Assembly (NCBI RefSeq): GCF_005796105.1
Contig: NZ_VAUO01000001.1
Span: forward strand, 186,001 to 250,000
Length of the DNA stretch: 64,000 nt
Source of the DNA: Pseudomonas mosselii
GTDB lineage: Bacteria; Pseudomonadota; Gammaproteobacteria; Pseudomonadales; Pseudomonadaceae
Reading direction: 5' to 3'
The notes under the pieces were generated by a model. It made no database searches. It saw nothing but the letters and a program-made list of their open reading frames with translations, and was not told the origin of the DNA. This document shows positions 54,101 to 62,791 of this stretch, piece by piece. Made by a program: the position numbers and the translations under genes. The first letter of the stretch is position 1; the number at the start of each line of letters is the position of its first letter.

Positions 54101-57100
54101 AGCACGCCGTCGCTGACGCTCAAGGTGCCGATCACCTTGCCGTCCTTGATCAGGTTGCCATTGTCCAGGCTCAGGCCGTTGCCATCCTTGAAGCCCAGTT
54201 GGTCGCTGCTGGTGTGGCCATCGCCCAGGGTCACGCGGATCACCGCGCCGTCGTAGTTGCCAAGGCCTGCATTGAAGGCGTCCATCTGGCTGTCGCCGAC
54301 GCTGGCGTCTGGCGCCAGGTAGACCGCCTCGCCCTGCTCGGTGTAGCCAACGGCACTGCCACTGGCCTCCAGGGTTGGGGCGGTGTTCGGGCTCAGCGCC
54401 GGGGCCAGCGTGACCTGCGCCTGGCGGGTGGCGCTGCCGAGGTCGCCGCCACCGCCGCTGTCGCGCACGCTCAGGCTGATGCTGCGAGTGCCGCTCAAGT
54501 TGTCGCCGCTGTTGCTGTAGGTGAGGCTGTTGACCATGTCCTGGGCGCGCAGCGCATCGCCGTTGACGTACAGCACCAGTTGGGTCTGTCCGCCGCTGCG
54601 GATGATCGTGTACAGCTGCCCGCTGGCGCTGGTCTGTACGCCGGTCAGGGTGTTGTCCAAGTCAATCTTGCCACCGTCGACGCCGATGATGTCGCCGCTG
54701 GCGGCTGGGGTGAGGGTCAGCACCACTTGCCACACCTGCTGGTCCGCCTCAACCACATCGATCGTGGTGTTCTCGAACAGTTTTACCGGCTCGCTTTCGG
54801 CATTGTAGGTGGGCCTCAGGCCGGTGGTATCGACCACCGGGGCATCGTTGACACCCTCCAGGGTCAGTTCCACCAGGCGGCTGTCGCGGTAGCCCTCACC
54901 GTCGTTGAGCTGCACACGCAGGCTGGCGCTGCTGGCCGGGTCCTGGCTGGTATTGCGGTAGGCGATGCTGCGCAATACCTGCTGGGCGTTGGCCTGGCTG
55001 ACACTGGCGATGAAGGTCAAGGTGAGGGTGCCGGTGCTTTGCACGAAGGTGGCGATGGCCTGGCCATCGAGCAGCACCTGGCCGTTCTGCAAGGTCAGGC
55101 CGCTGCCTGCGAGCAGGCTGAACACGTCTTCGGCGTTGTCACCGCCGTCCCGCGCGATCACGATGCTGGCGCCGTAGTAGTCGCCCAGGCCGCCATTCAA
55201 GGCGTCCAGTTGCGGGTCGTGCAGGGTGCCGCCGGGCAGCACGGCCACGGCGTCGCCGTCCTCGATGTAGGTGGTGGCCTTGGCCGTCAGGTCGAGCACC
55301 AGCAGGCCTTCGTTGCCGAAGTTGCCGGTGAGGTAGAGCTGGGTTGCGTCGGCGCTGAAGTTGGCGCTGCGGATCTCGTTCAGGTTTACGTTGGCGATGC
55401 TCAGGGCCTGGCCGGCGCCGAGGCTGCCATCGCTGCCCAGGTGGTACAGGCTCAGCTGGCTTTCGCCCACGACGATCAGGGCGCTGCCGTCGCTGCTGAC
55501 CAGCAGGGTTTTCGGCACGCTGTCGAGGGTGAGCGTGCTGCCGAGCGGGGCCAGGCTGCCGTCGGCACTCACTTGCAGGCTGTACAGCGTGGTGCCGTCG
55601 GCCAAGTACAGGGTCTTGCCGTCGCCCGCCAGTGCCAAGCTGTTGGCATAGTGCTCGCCGGCACTGCCGGCCAGGTGCTGCACCAGGCTCAGGGCACCGT
55701 CGTCGCCCACGCGGTAGACGCTGACCAGGGTGCTGCCGCCGGAGGTGGCGGCATACAGGTACTTGCCGTCAGCCGACAGTTGCAGGTCGGTGTACCAGGC
55801 GTCGGCACCGGCTGCGTTGAAGCGGGCGGTCTGGGTCCAGCTGTCGCCGCTGCGGGTGAACACCAGCAGGCCGCGGTCGCTGCTCAGGTAGGCGGTATTG
55901 CCCAGCACCTGCACGTCGTTGGCAAGCCCTGCGTCGGCGGCGAACGTGCCCAGCGCGGTCAGGGCGCCGCTGCTGCTGTCGCGGCTGAACACCGCGATGC
56001 CATGGCTGTCGGTGCTCAGGTACACGGTCTTGCCGTCGTTGGACAGGCCGAGCCCGCTGCTGCCTTCGCCCAGGCCGTTGCTGGCGGTTGCCTCCACGGT
56101 GCTGCTCAAGCTCAGCGAGCCATCGCTGGCACGGGTGAATACATACAGCGTGCTGAAGTTGACATTGCCGCCCGTGCCGGTGCTTTCGTCGTACACCCAC
56201 TCGCTGGTGCTGCGCAGCACGTAGACCTGATCGCCGATGCTGACTACGCCATTGATACCGGCATAGGGGTCGGGCCAGTCGCCTGACTGCACCCGCTCGG
56301 CCAGCTCCAGCGCACCGATGTCCGCGCCCAGTACCGGACTTTGGCGGCTGACGTTGACCTGGGCGGTGAGGGTGGTGCTGGTAGTATCGCTGCCGCCGTT
56401 GGCCGTGCCACCGCTGTCCTTGACCGCGCTCAGGGTGATGCTGCGCACGCCCAGGGTGGCGCCGCTGGCGTCGTTGTTGGCGTAGCGCGCACCATCGACC
56501 ACTGCGGCGGCCGCGCTGGCGCTGATGCCGGCGCTGGAGCCCAGCACCACGGTGGCGGTGCCGTCGCTCAAGGTCACGCTGTAGCTCAGGCCGCCTGCGG
56601 TGACGCCGCTACCGGCGACCAAGGCGATTGGCGTGCCGTCGAGGTTCAGGGTTTCGCTGGCAGCATCTTGCACGCCGCTGACGGTGAAGGTCAGGCGGGT
56701 GATGGTCTGGCTGGCTTCGACCGCATCGATGGCGCTGGCGTCGAACAACTTGACGCTGTCCTTGCCGGGCTCTTGCAGGCTGTCCACAGCAGTGCCGCTG
56801 ACCACTGGCGCATCGTTCACAGTGGCGATCTGCACCCGCAGTTCGCGGGTGGTGGTGCCACTTTTGTAGTCGTCCTGGAAGGTCAGTTTCAGGCTGACAC
56901 TGGCCTGTGGGTCGTTGCTGGTGTTGGTGTAGGCAATCTGCCGCAGGACCTGGTTGGCCACGGCCGTGGTGGTGTCGGCGGTGAAACTGACGGTTATTTT
57001 GCCATCGGCGCTGGTGAGGGTGGCGATGGTCGCGCCGTTGAGCTGGATCTGCTCGCCGACGCGCGTCAGGCCGTTGCCAGCGGTGAAGTCGAACACATCG

Positions 57101-60100
57101 TCGCGGCTGGCGCCGCCTTCGCGCTCCAGGGTGATGACCGTCCCGTTGTAGTTGCCCGCGCCACTGGCCAGGGCGTCGAGTTCGACATCTGAGATGCCCA
57201 GGTTGGCGCCGGGGTGAATGGTGTCGGCCTGGCCTTCGGTGTAGTCGAGTTGGGCCGCGTCGGAGACGCTGATCATGGCCAGCCCACCTGCGGTGAAGAA
57301 GCCGCCGCCGTAGATCGAGCTGCCATCGGCCGAGACGGCGATGCGGTAGGCACGGCCTGCGGTGCCAGTCACCTGCTTGACGAACACCGGCTTGCCGTCC
57401 TCGCCGATGCTGTAGATACGCAGGGCGCCAGTGTTGGTGCCGGCGAACAAGGTCTTGCCATCGGCGGAAAGGCCCAGGCCCCAGACCTGTCCGCCCGTGG
57501 CGAGCTGTTGCAGGCCGGTCAAGGTATTGCTGGCGGCCTCGTACTGGAAGGTCAGGATCGAGCCACTGGTGCCGTTGGTCACGTAGACGAAGCCGCTGTC
57601 AGACACCGCCACGCTGCGGGCGAACGAGGTCAGGCCATTGCCGGTGATCTGTGCGGTGCGCGTGAGGTTGCCAGCGCCATCTGCCTCGTAGACCACCAGG
57701 ATACTTGATCCAACCACGTAGACATTGCCGCGTGTGTCGGTGGCCACGGCAAAGGCGGTATTGAAGGTGCTGTCGGTGATCACCGTGGCTGCCGACAGCA
57801 CGCCGTCGGCATCGCTGCGAAACACCAGCAGGGTATTGCCGGCCACGGCATACAAGGCACTGCCGTCCTGGGCCATGACCATTTGCTTGATCTGCGTGCT
57901 GCCGGCATCGAGGCTCTGGCCAGTGGCGGTCAGGCTGCCGTCGGCATTGACGTCGAACACGCTGACCACGTAGTTGCCGCCAGCGGCTTTCTGGCCGACG
58001 ACGTACAGGTGCTGGCCGTCGGCCGAGTACACCGCGGAAGCGGCGCCCAGCAGGCCGTCCACCTCCACGCCATTGGCCGCGTTGCCATCGTCGCTGGTGC
58101 CTTGGACGATACGCTGGATCAAGCTCAGCGCTCCGCTATCGGCGTTACGGCTGTAGACGTACAGGGTGCTGTTGCCGCCCGGTGTGATGGCGTGGCCGGC
58201 ATTGCTGTTGCCCAACACGAACACTGTGCGCCCGTCGTCGGAGACTTCAACGCTGTACACATAGTCGCTGAAACCGCTCAGACCGCCCTCGTGGGTGTAC
58301 ACCAGGGTGCTGCTGTCCACCTCGATGGCCGGTTTACTGTTGGCGGCTTCGGCCTCGGAGATGATTCGCAGGGTCAGCTCGGTGCGCGTGGAGGCGCCTG
58401 CGCTGTCGGTGACGGTCACGGTGATGGTGTGATCGCCGACCACGCCTGTGGTGCCGCTGATGATACGGGTGTCGGCGTCGAAGCTCAGGCCGGCTGGCAG
58501 GTCTTCGACCGCCCAGGTCAGCGTGTCGCCGTAGGTCTTGTCCTGGTCGCTGAACAGGTCCTGGTCGAGGGTGACGCTGTTGCCGCCCACGGTGATCAGC
58601 ACGGTGTCGCTGGCCGTCGGGTTGAGTTCCGGGGCGCGGTTGGCGATTTGCGCCACCTTGAGGGTAAGTTCGATCGCAGCACGTTGTCCGCTGGCGTCGG
58701 TGACCGTGACGGTGACGTCGAACGCGCCGGTGGCGCTGGTGGTGCCGCTGATGGTGCGGGTCAGGTGGTCGAAGCTCAGGCCCTCGGGCAGGCCGCTGAC
58801 GCTCCACACCAAGGCATCGCCGTCGGCATCGCTGAACAGCCCGCTGGGCAGTACGGTGCTGTAGGCGGTTTCGCTGGTAGCTGCTGGTGGCGTGTAGCTG
58901 CCGACGTTGCCCACCGGCACGCTGTTGGCGCGCAGGGTCAAGCTTAGGACGCCGCTGGCCAGCAGGCCGTCGCTGACCGCCACTTGCAGGGTCATCAGGC
59001 TGCCGGCCACGGTGTTGCTGGCGGCTCTGTAGGTGAGCTGCTGCAGTACCTGGTTAGCCACGGCCTTGGGCGTGTCGGCAGTGAAGGTGACGGTCAGGGT
59101 GCCGTCGTTGCCCACGCTGAAGGTGCCGATGACGACATCGTTGTGCTTGACGGTGCTGCCGTCCAGGGTCAGGCCGTTGCCGTCGGCCAGGCCGAAGCTG
59201 CCACCGCTGACGCTCGGGTCGACAGTGATGCGGGTGCCCTTGTAGTTGTCGAGGACTTCGAAGTTGGCGTCCCTGAAGCTCAGGTTTTCACCGAAGGTGT
59301 TGGCCTGGCCCAGGTTCAGGGCCTGCACGCGGGTGTAGCGGGTGGTGTTGTCGCCCGTCACCAGCAGCGAGCCGTTGCTGGAGAGCGCAATGTCCTGGCC
59401 GGTGGTGTTGCTGGCTTGGTTGCTGGTCAGGGTGAGGTTGCCGTTGGCATCGACCTGGTAGACGTTGAGCGCGCCGTTGCTCGATGCGGCGTACAGCTGA
59501 CGGCCGTCGTCGCTGATGGCCAGGCTGCTGACACCGGTCATGCTCACGCTGCCAGCGGGCGTCAGGGTGCTGCCGTCGAAGCGCACGAGGGTGATCGTGC
59601 CGGTAGTGGGGTCGCCGATGTACAGGGTCTTGCCGTCGGGGGCGATGACCAGGCTGTCACGGGTGCTGTTCTGGGTCAGACCGTCGAGGCTGATGTTGGT
59701 CAGTTGCTGCGGCAGTTTGCCTTCGCTGTCGCGCTGATACACGGCCAGCGTAGGGCCGCTGCCGGTATTGCCCTTGTACAGCACGAACAGTGTGTCGCCG
59801 TAGCTGACGATCACACCGCCGCGGTTGTTGCCGATGGTCAGGGCTCGGGTGAAGACGCTCAGCGCGCCGGTATCGGTGTTGCGGCTGAAGACCACCACGT
59901 CGTTGCTTTCGGTGCCGGCATACACGTACTGGCCGTCGTCGGAAATCGCCAGGCTGCCGCTGATGCTGCCGTTCTGCGTTGAGTAGGCGCTGCTGGCGCT
60001 GATCTTGCCGTCGCTGCCGATGCTCAGCAGTGTCACGTCGGTGCCGCCGTTCTGGGTGTAGATCGACGTGCCATCGGCGCTAATGAGCATGTCGGTGATG

Positions 60101-60930
60101 CTGCCCAGGCTGCTGTTGCTGTAGGTTTGCAACTGGGTCAGGGCACCGCTGGCATCGACCGCGAAGACCTGCACACTGCTGCCTCCGGCGACGTAGGCGA
60201 AACGCCCGTCGGCCGACCACAACACTTCGCTGCCGGCACCGATGCCCAGGTCGCCGGCGCTGTAGGTTTCGCGGCTGTTGAGGCCGCCGCTGTCGCTCAA
60301 CAGCGGCGCTACGTTGACCTGGTTGTCGAGGGTGACGCTGGCTTTGATCTGGCTCAGGTCGGCATTCTGGCCGCCTTCATCGGTCAGGCTCTTGAGGGTG
60401 ATGGTGACAGTGGAGCTTTCGACCGACTTGTCCAGCACCTGATAGCGCATGTTGTCGATGACAGTCTGCACGTCGGCGGCAGTCACCGGTGCATCGGCGG
60501 CGTTCAGTTGCAGGGTGATGTTGCTGACGCCTTCGACGACGCTGACCTGCCAGGTGTAGCCATGGCTGGTCACGCCGGCCAGGGCGTCCTGCAGGACGAT
60601 TTGCGCACCGTCGATCACCAAGGCCTGGTTGTCTGCGCTGCTGTTGACCTGCAGGGTGAGTTGGGTCAGCGGCTGATTGCTGCTGTCCAGGGATACCCTG
60701 ACGTTGTCGAACAGGTTCACCGGCGCGAAGCTGTCGGTGGCATCCTTGATGGTCACCTTGCTGTCAACGGTGTCGGCCGCGACCCCCGGTGTGGAGGCCG
60801 TAGCGTCGACTTTGGCAGCCACTGCTTCTGCGGTAGCCACTGCCGCTGCATCCAGCAGGATGCGCGGTTCCAGGGCCAGCGCCAGGCGGGCGCGCGGGCT
60901 GCGATTGCGAGCGTTCGGGTTGATGGTCAT
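51169..60930 (-). CDS. Giant LEPR-XLL surface protein with beta-propeller and cadherin/Ig-like modules
   Basis: The ATG at 60930 (MTINPNARNRSPRARLAL) with AGGA upstream gives 3253 residues. LEPRILLD at residues 20-27 is the N-terminal LEPR-XLL sorting-type motif of giant repetitive proteins. Four propeller blocks rich in SADGKTLYV-like repeats lie at about 223-540, 863-1227, 1532-1883 and 2352-2677. Between them are cadherin-like repeats (DDVFDFTAGNGLT, TVNDAPV) and dystroglycan-type Ig domains (LPEGLSFDHLTRTISGT) at about 667-857 and 2833-3017. The C-terminal 236 residues are acidic, without RTX repeats. It is probably a secreted or cell-surface adhesin, exported by the downstream genes. LapG-type and RTX features are absent. 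Confidence 0.88.
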   Translation of the reverse strand: MTINPNARNRSPRARLALALEPRILLDAAAVATAEAVAAKVDATASTPGVAADTVDSKVTIKDATDSFAPVNLFDNVRVSLDSSNQPLTQLTLQVNSSADNQALVIDGAQIVLQDALAGVTSHGYTWQVSVVEGVSNITLQLNAADAPVTAADVQTVIDNMRYQVLDKSVESSTVTITLKSLTDEGGQNADLSQIKASVTLDNQVNVAPLLSDSGGLNSRETYSAGDLGIGAGSEVLWSADGRFAYVAGGSSVQVFAVDASGALTQLQTYSNSSLGSITDMLISADGTSIYTQNGGTDVTLLSIGSDGKISASSAYSTQNGSISGSLAISDDGQYVYAGTESNDVVVFSRNTDTGALSVFTRALTIGNNRGGVIVSYGDTLFVLYKGNTGSGPTLAVYQRDSEGKLPQQLTNISLDGLTQNSTRDSLVIAPDGKTLYIGDPTTGTITLVRFDGSTLTPAGSVSMTGVSSLAISDDGRQLYAASSNGALNVYQVDANGNLTLTSNQASNTTGQDIALSSNGSLLVTGDNTTRYTRVQALNLGQANTFGENLSFRDANFEVLDNYKGTRITVDPSVSGGSFGLADGNGLTLDGSTVKHNDVVIGTFSVGNDGTLTVTFTADTPKAVANQVLQQLTYRAASNTVAGSLMTLQVAVSDGLLASGVLSLTLRANSVPVGNVGSYTPPAATSETAYSTVLPSGLFSDADGDALVWSVSGLPEGLSFDHLTRTISGTTSATGAFDVTVTVTDASGQRAAIELTLKVAQIANRAPELNPTASDTVLITVGGNSVTLDQDLFSDQDKTYGDTLTWAVEDLPAGLSFDADTRIISGTTGVVGDHTITVTVTDSAGASTRTELTLRIISEAEAANSKPAIEVDSSTLVYTHEGGLSGFSDYVYSVEVSDDGRTVFVLGNSNAGHAITPGGNSTLYVYSRNADSGALSLIQRIVQGTSDDGNAANGVEVDGLLGAASAVYSADGQHLYVVGQKAAGGNYVVSVFDVNADGSLTATGQSLDAGSTQIKQMVMAQDGSALYAVAGNTLLVFRSDADGVLSAATVITDSTFNTAFAVATDTRGNVYVVGSSILVVYEADGAGNLTRTAQITGNGLTSFARSVAVSDSGFVYVTNGTSGSILTFQYEAASNTLTGLQQLATGGQVWGLGLSADGKTLFAGTNTGALRIYSIGEDGKPVFVKQVTGTAGRAYRIAVSADGSSIYGGGFFTAGGLAMISVSDAAQLDYTEGQADTIHPGANLGISDVELDALASGAGNYNGTVITLEREGGASRDDVFDFTAGNGLTRVGEQIQLNGATIATLTSADGKITVSFTADTTTAVANQVLRQIAYTNTSNDPQASVSLKLTFQDDYKSGTTTRELRVQIATVNDAPVVSGTAVDSLQEPGKDSVKLFDASAIDAVEASQTITRLTFTVSGVQDAASETLNLDGTPIALVAGSGVTAGGLSYSVTLSDGTATVVLGSSAGISASAAAAVVDGARYANNDASGATLGVRSITLSAVKDSGGTANGGSDTTSTTLTAQVNVSRQSPVLGADIGALELAERVQSGDWPDPYAGINGVVSIGDQVYVLRSTSEWVYDESTGTGGNVNFSTLYVFTRASDGSLSLSSTVEATASNGLGEGSSGLGLSNDGKTVYLSTDSHGIAVFSRDSSSGALTALGTFAADAGLANDVQVLGNTAYLSSDRGLLVFTRSGDSWTQTARFNAAGADAWYTDLQLSADGKYLYAATSGGSTLVSVYRVGDDGALSLVQHLAGSAGEHYANSLALAGDGKTLYLADGTTLYSLQVSADGSLAPLGSTLTLDSVPKTLLVSSDGSALIVVGESQLSLYHLGSDGSLGAGQALSIANVNLNEIRSANFSADATQLYLTGNFGNEGLLVLDLTAKATTYIEDGDAVAVLPGGTLHDPQLDALNGGLGDYYGASIVIARDGGDNAEDVFSLLAGSGLTLQNGQVLLDGQAIATFVQSTGTLTLTFIASVSQANAQQVLRSIAYRNTSQDPASSASLRVQLNDGEGYRDSRLVELTLEGVNDAPVVDTTGLRPTYNAESEPVKLFENTTIDVVEADQQVWQVVLTLTPAASGDIIGVDGGKIDLDNTLTGVQTSASGQLYTIIRSGGQTQLVLYVNGDALRAQDMVNSLTYSNSGDNLSGTRSISLSVRDSGGGGDLGSATRQAQVTLAPALSPNTAPTLEASGSAVGYTEQGEAVYLAPDASVGDSQMDAFNAGLGNYDGAVIRVTLGDGHTSSDQLGFKDGNGLSLDNGNLIKDGKVIGTLSVSDGVLTLRFSDATGQIPTTADVQNALRQITYANSSDVPVASVAVTVTLTDQRGLAADSLVLRVNITAVNDAPVLADDPVLSLGDLERVQDLDLSDYGLGTPTASVVSADGLRVYIVDGQGNIALFSRDDSGALTHVSTLDSGFGLGHLQLSSDGKSLYALNRDGNAILCFSADGQGRLTLQTTVVSQYEIDASALYDMRGLALSDDGKTLFVINAYTVLYFSRDSASGEITYGGGLEASMWSAPHLWSPSAVVTQGDLVFVVTDSSNGSSLIVYRQGSEGDLTLLGYSREGDGALSGLQQVSVSADGKTVYVASDSQVTGYRLDSDSGTLTYLGSVQGGSSITDIAVSADGSVLFVTQQDGTLNRYTTVGNTLSGSEQVGGASHVLITDNGVLVLGNAATVIASQQQDGPQLEADDRTPVLLDPSLTLSDAELDAADDYQGASLSISSQASDSIGLLAGNGYSLDGNNVLLDGNQVATLVRDGNVTTLTFTTALTRAQANALVRQLTWTSSADAPAQPSSHALTLMLNDGSTSDALASNSFNIDVTLLPPNQPPVLNEAYADYALTGAQAGTRYSVQLPADLFTDPEGAPLTYSISGLPTGMTFNPVTRTLSGTAPREVGSLNLTLKVTDASGASTTLVLELAVANAVPVADDSYHLPEVSIGQAYQVQLPDSLFSDANDDNLTWQVVGELPEGLQFDPASHTLSGTAPTTPGSYSITLRADDGQGGSTEVTLTLVVANPASSDPVTPVVNAAANPALPVAVSQAASEREERTFNAVEPGNDPLFQPAPESVRHSTLDDGGLASNRTTLARQLANADRIITDSGFQGDGASAVHFDGKTLRAEVDLGTQDGRWVSLHLAQDIPEGADVQRVTLANGLPLPSWASFDARSSEIRIDSRYLQRHGEVRLSLVLRDENGREQRLPLHIRSQGQDPQGTRHATDERPANLSQQLGQQTSGALYREALELLEQLGEWANDDFQHIA

Positions 60931-60971
60931 GGTCTCGAAGTCCTGTCGATGAATGCGGGCGCGGCCTGGGG

Positions 60972-62534
60972 TCACTCGACCAGGCGTGCGTAAAACTCGT
61001 GCTTGATCTTGTCGGCGATGTCGTCCAGCAGGTGCTGGATCTGCTCCTGCCCTTGGTTGAAGGTCGGCGCGTCGGCGAAGGTCATGCTGCCGCCGCCCTG
61101 AGCGCAGGTCTGCAACGGCACCCCGGCGACCCGATCAAACAGCTGGCGGCCGAAGTCCTGCGGATCGCCCGGGCGCACACCGATGAAATGGAACTTCAGA
61201 TGGCGGCCACGGAAGCTCTCGCACAGGTCCTGGAAGCGCTTGGACGCGGTCACGGTGCCACCTGGGTCGTTGTTGCCGCTCTGCACCGCTTCGCCGACCT
61301 GGCCGGCGTTGAAGGCATCGGTGTCGAACCAGTCGCCGATCGTGTTGGCCAGCATCACGATGATCTTGGCGTTCTGAGCGTTGTCGCTGTCGGGGAAGTC
61401 CAGCGGCAATTCGCTGTCGCCCCAACCGGCGCTGCCGCGCATTTCCGGCGACAGGGCATGGCCGGCCCAGCCCATGGCGATGGCGTAGTTGACGTTGAAG
61501 CCGGTACGCATTTCGTCGAGGCGCTCCTCGACCTTGCTCAACTGGTTGGTCAGCGGTAGCAGGGCGGCGCGTGGGCAGCCAACGTTACCGATGATGAAGC
61601 GGGTGTCGTTGACGCCGGTGGCCTGGCCGAAGTCGGGGTTGGGACCGGTCCAACTGATGCTTGGCTCCAGTGGGTGGTTTTCGGGCAGGTCGTGGCGGTA
61701 GTAGACGCGGGTGAACTGGCCGACCGGTGGTTGATCCCAGAAGTAAACCTGGCCCGGATACAGACCACGGTTCATGCACACGCGCTGGGTGCGCGGGTCG
61801 GGCATGCGCCCGTCGCCCAGGTCGCGGATGCCGGTGCGCCACAGCGAGGTCAGTTCTACCGGGCGGATGGCCGCGCCGGTCGCCCAGCGGCGCAGGCGCC
61901 CGGTGTCTTCGCGGTCGTACACGTTGACCACCTGGCTGTAGGGTACCAGCGACAGCCAGATGCGTTTTTCGCTGTTCTCGTCGTCATCCAGCAGGCGCGC
62001 GGCGAAGCGCTTGAACAACTGGCGCAAGGCGGCCAGTTCGGTATTGTTCTCGGTGCCGCTGTTGGGGATCACGATCGCCACTTCGGTCGCGCGCGCTACC
62101 ACTTCGACGGTGGAGTGCACGCGCATCTGCTTCACTTGCCCGCCCAACAGCTCGGGGTTGGCCTCGAAGTTGACCTCGACCTTGTAACGCACCCGCTGGT
62201 CGTTGTCGGTCTGCTCTTCGAGTTCGACGTTCTGCGGGCCGATCTGCCTAGCCAGGCTGCTGTCCATCCCCAGGTTGTTGACCACGTAGCCATACGCCAA
62301 CTGGTGTAGCACGGTGGGCGATTTCTCGTTTTTCATCAGCCGCTCGTTGCCCACCGCCATGGCCGCGGCGTCGGTCGCGCGCTTGACCTGCGCAGCGCTG
62401 CTGGTCATGCGGTGGGTATCCAGGGCATAGGCGGTGGCGAGCAGTGCACCGCCGATGGCTAGAACCATGAACGAGGCGATGCTGCCGCGTTGGCGGTGGC
62501 GGGCGCCGGTCATGGTGGGTTTGCGGGAGGGCAT
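60972..62534 (-). CDS. TadG-like protein with degenerate VWA domain, first gene of the secretion operon
   Basis: The ATG at 62534 gives 520 residues; an ATG at 62513 is equally possible because neither has a clear ribosome binding site. The N-terminus RQRGSIASFMVLAIGGALLATAYALD is a TadE/G-like pilin-type helix, followed by AAQVKRATDAAAMAVG. A VWA-like region follows at about 165-490, but the expected DxSxS metal site reads IPNSGTENN, so metal-dependent binding is probably lost. Two Cys clusters are present. It is separated from the giant gene by 41 bases. TadG proteins normally stabilise Flp pili, but no tad genes are here, so a role in surface presentation of the giant protein is inferred. 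Confidence 0.72.
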   Translation of the reverse strand: MPSRKPTMTGARHRQRGSIASFMVLAIGGALLATAYALDTHRMTSSAAQVKRATDAAAMAVGNERLMKNEKSPTVLHQLAYGYVVNNLGMDSSLARQIGPQNVELEEQTDNDQRVRYKVEVNFEANPELLGGQVKQMRVHSTVEVVARATEVAIVIPNSGTENNTELAALRQLFKRFAARLLDDDENSEKRIWLSLVPYSQVVNVYDREDTGRLRRWATGAAIRPVELTSLWRTGIRDLGDGRMPDPRTQRVCMNRGLYPGQVYFWDQPPVGQFTRVYYRHDLPENHPLEPSISWTGPNPDFGQATGVNDTRFIIGNVGCPRAALLPLTNQLSKVEERLDEMRTGFNVNYAIAMGWAGHALSPEMRGSAGWGDSELPLDFPDSDNAQNAKIIVMLANTIGDWFDTDAFNAGQVGEAVQSGNNDPGGTVTASKRFQDLCESFRGRHLKFHFIGVRPGDPQDFGRQLFDRVAGVPLQTCAQGGGSMTFADAPTFNQGQEQIQHLLDDIADKIKHEFYARLVE

Positions 62535-62583
62535 GGGCGTTGGGGCATCCGGGGTGGCGGGCGAGGGGATCGCGCGGGATGCA

Positions 62584-62640
62584 AAGATAAGAATAATTCC
62601 CAATATCGCTCAATGGGCGCTTCATTAAGAATGCTTAAGG
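62584..62640 (-). promoter_or_regulatory. Predicted promoter of the secretion operon with tandem CTTAA box
   Basis: Read on the minus strand: CTTAAG-N4-CTTAAT (62639-62624), then 10 bases, TTGAGC (-35, 62613-62608), 18 bases, TATCTT (-10, 62589-62584). The first possible start codon is at 62534. The 18-base core is identical to that at 45206-45223 before the haem oxygenase gene, and the distance from box to -35 is the same. No other tandem copy was noticed in the window. Confidence 0.55.
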
Positions 62641-62791
62641 GAGGGGCTGCGTGGCGTATCTGTGCGCAGTGAGTGCCTACGCCTGGTTGGCGCGGGTGAT
62701 AGGCCCGTCGCTCGATGAGCGGGGCTGAGGCGGGGCGTGGGAGCTATAGCTGTGCTGCCTACCTCACGCGGGTAGGCAGCAGGTTTGGATC

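Noticed and set aside
53668..56286. Open frame of 872 codons opposite the giant surface protein
   Set aside because: Its residue pattern (many Val, Gln, Gly, His) is the mirror of the repeat codons of the sense gene and shows no recognisable fold.
45237..62534. Interpretation of the cluster as a LapA-type type I secretion system
   Set aside because: There is no ABC transporter gene, no RTX repeats, no C-terminal type I signal, and no LapD/LapG-type retention module visible.
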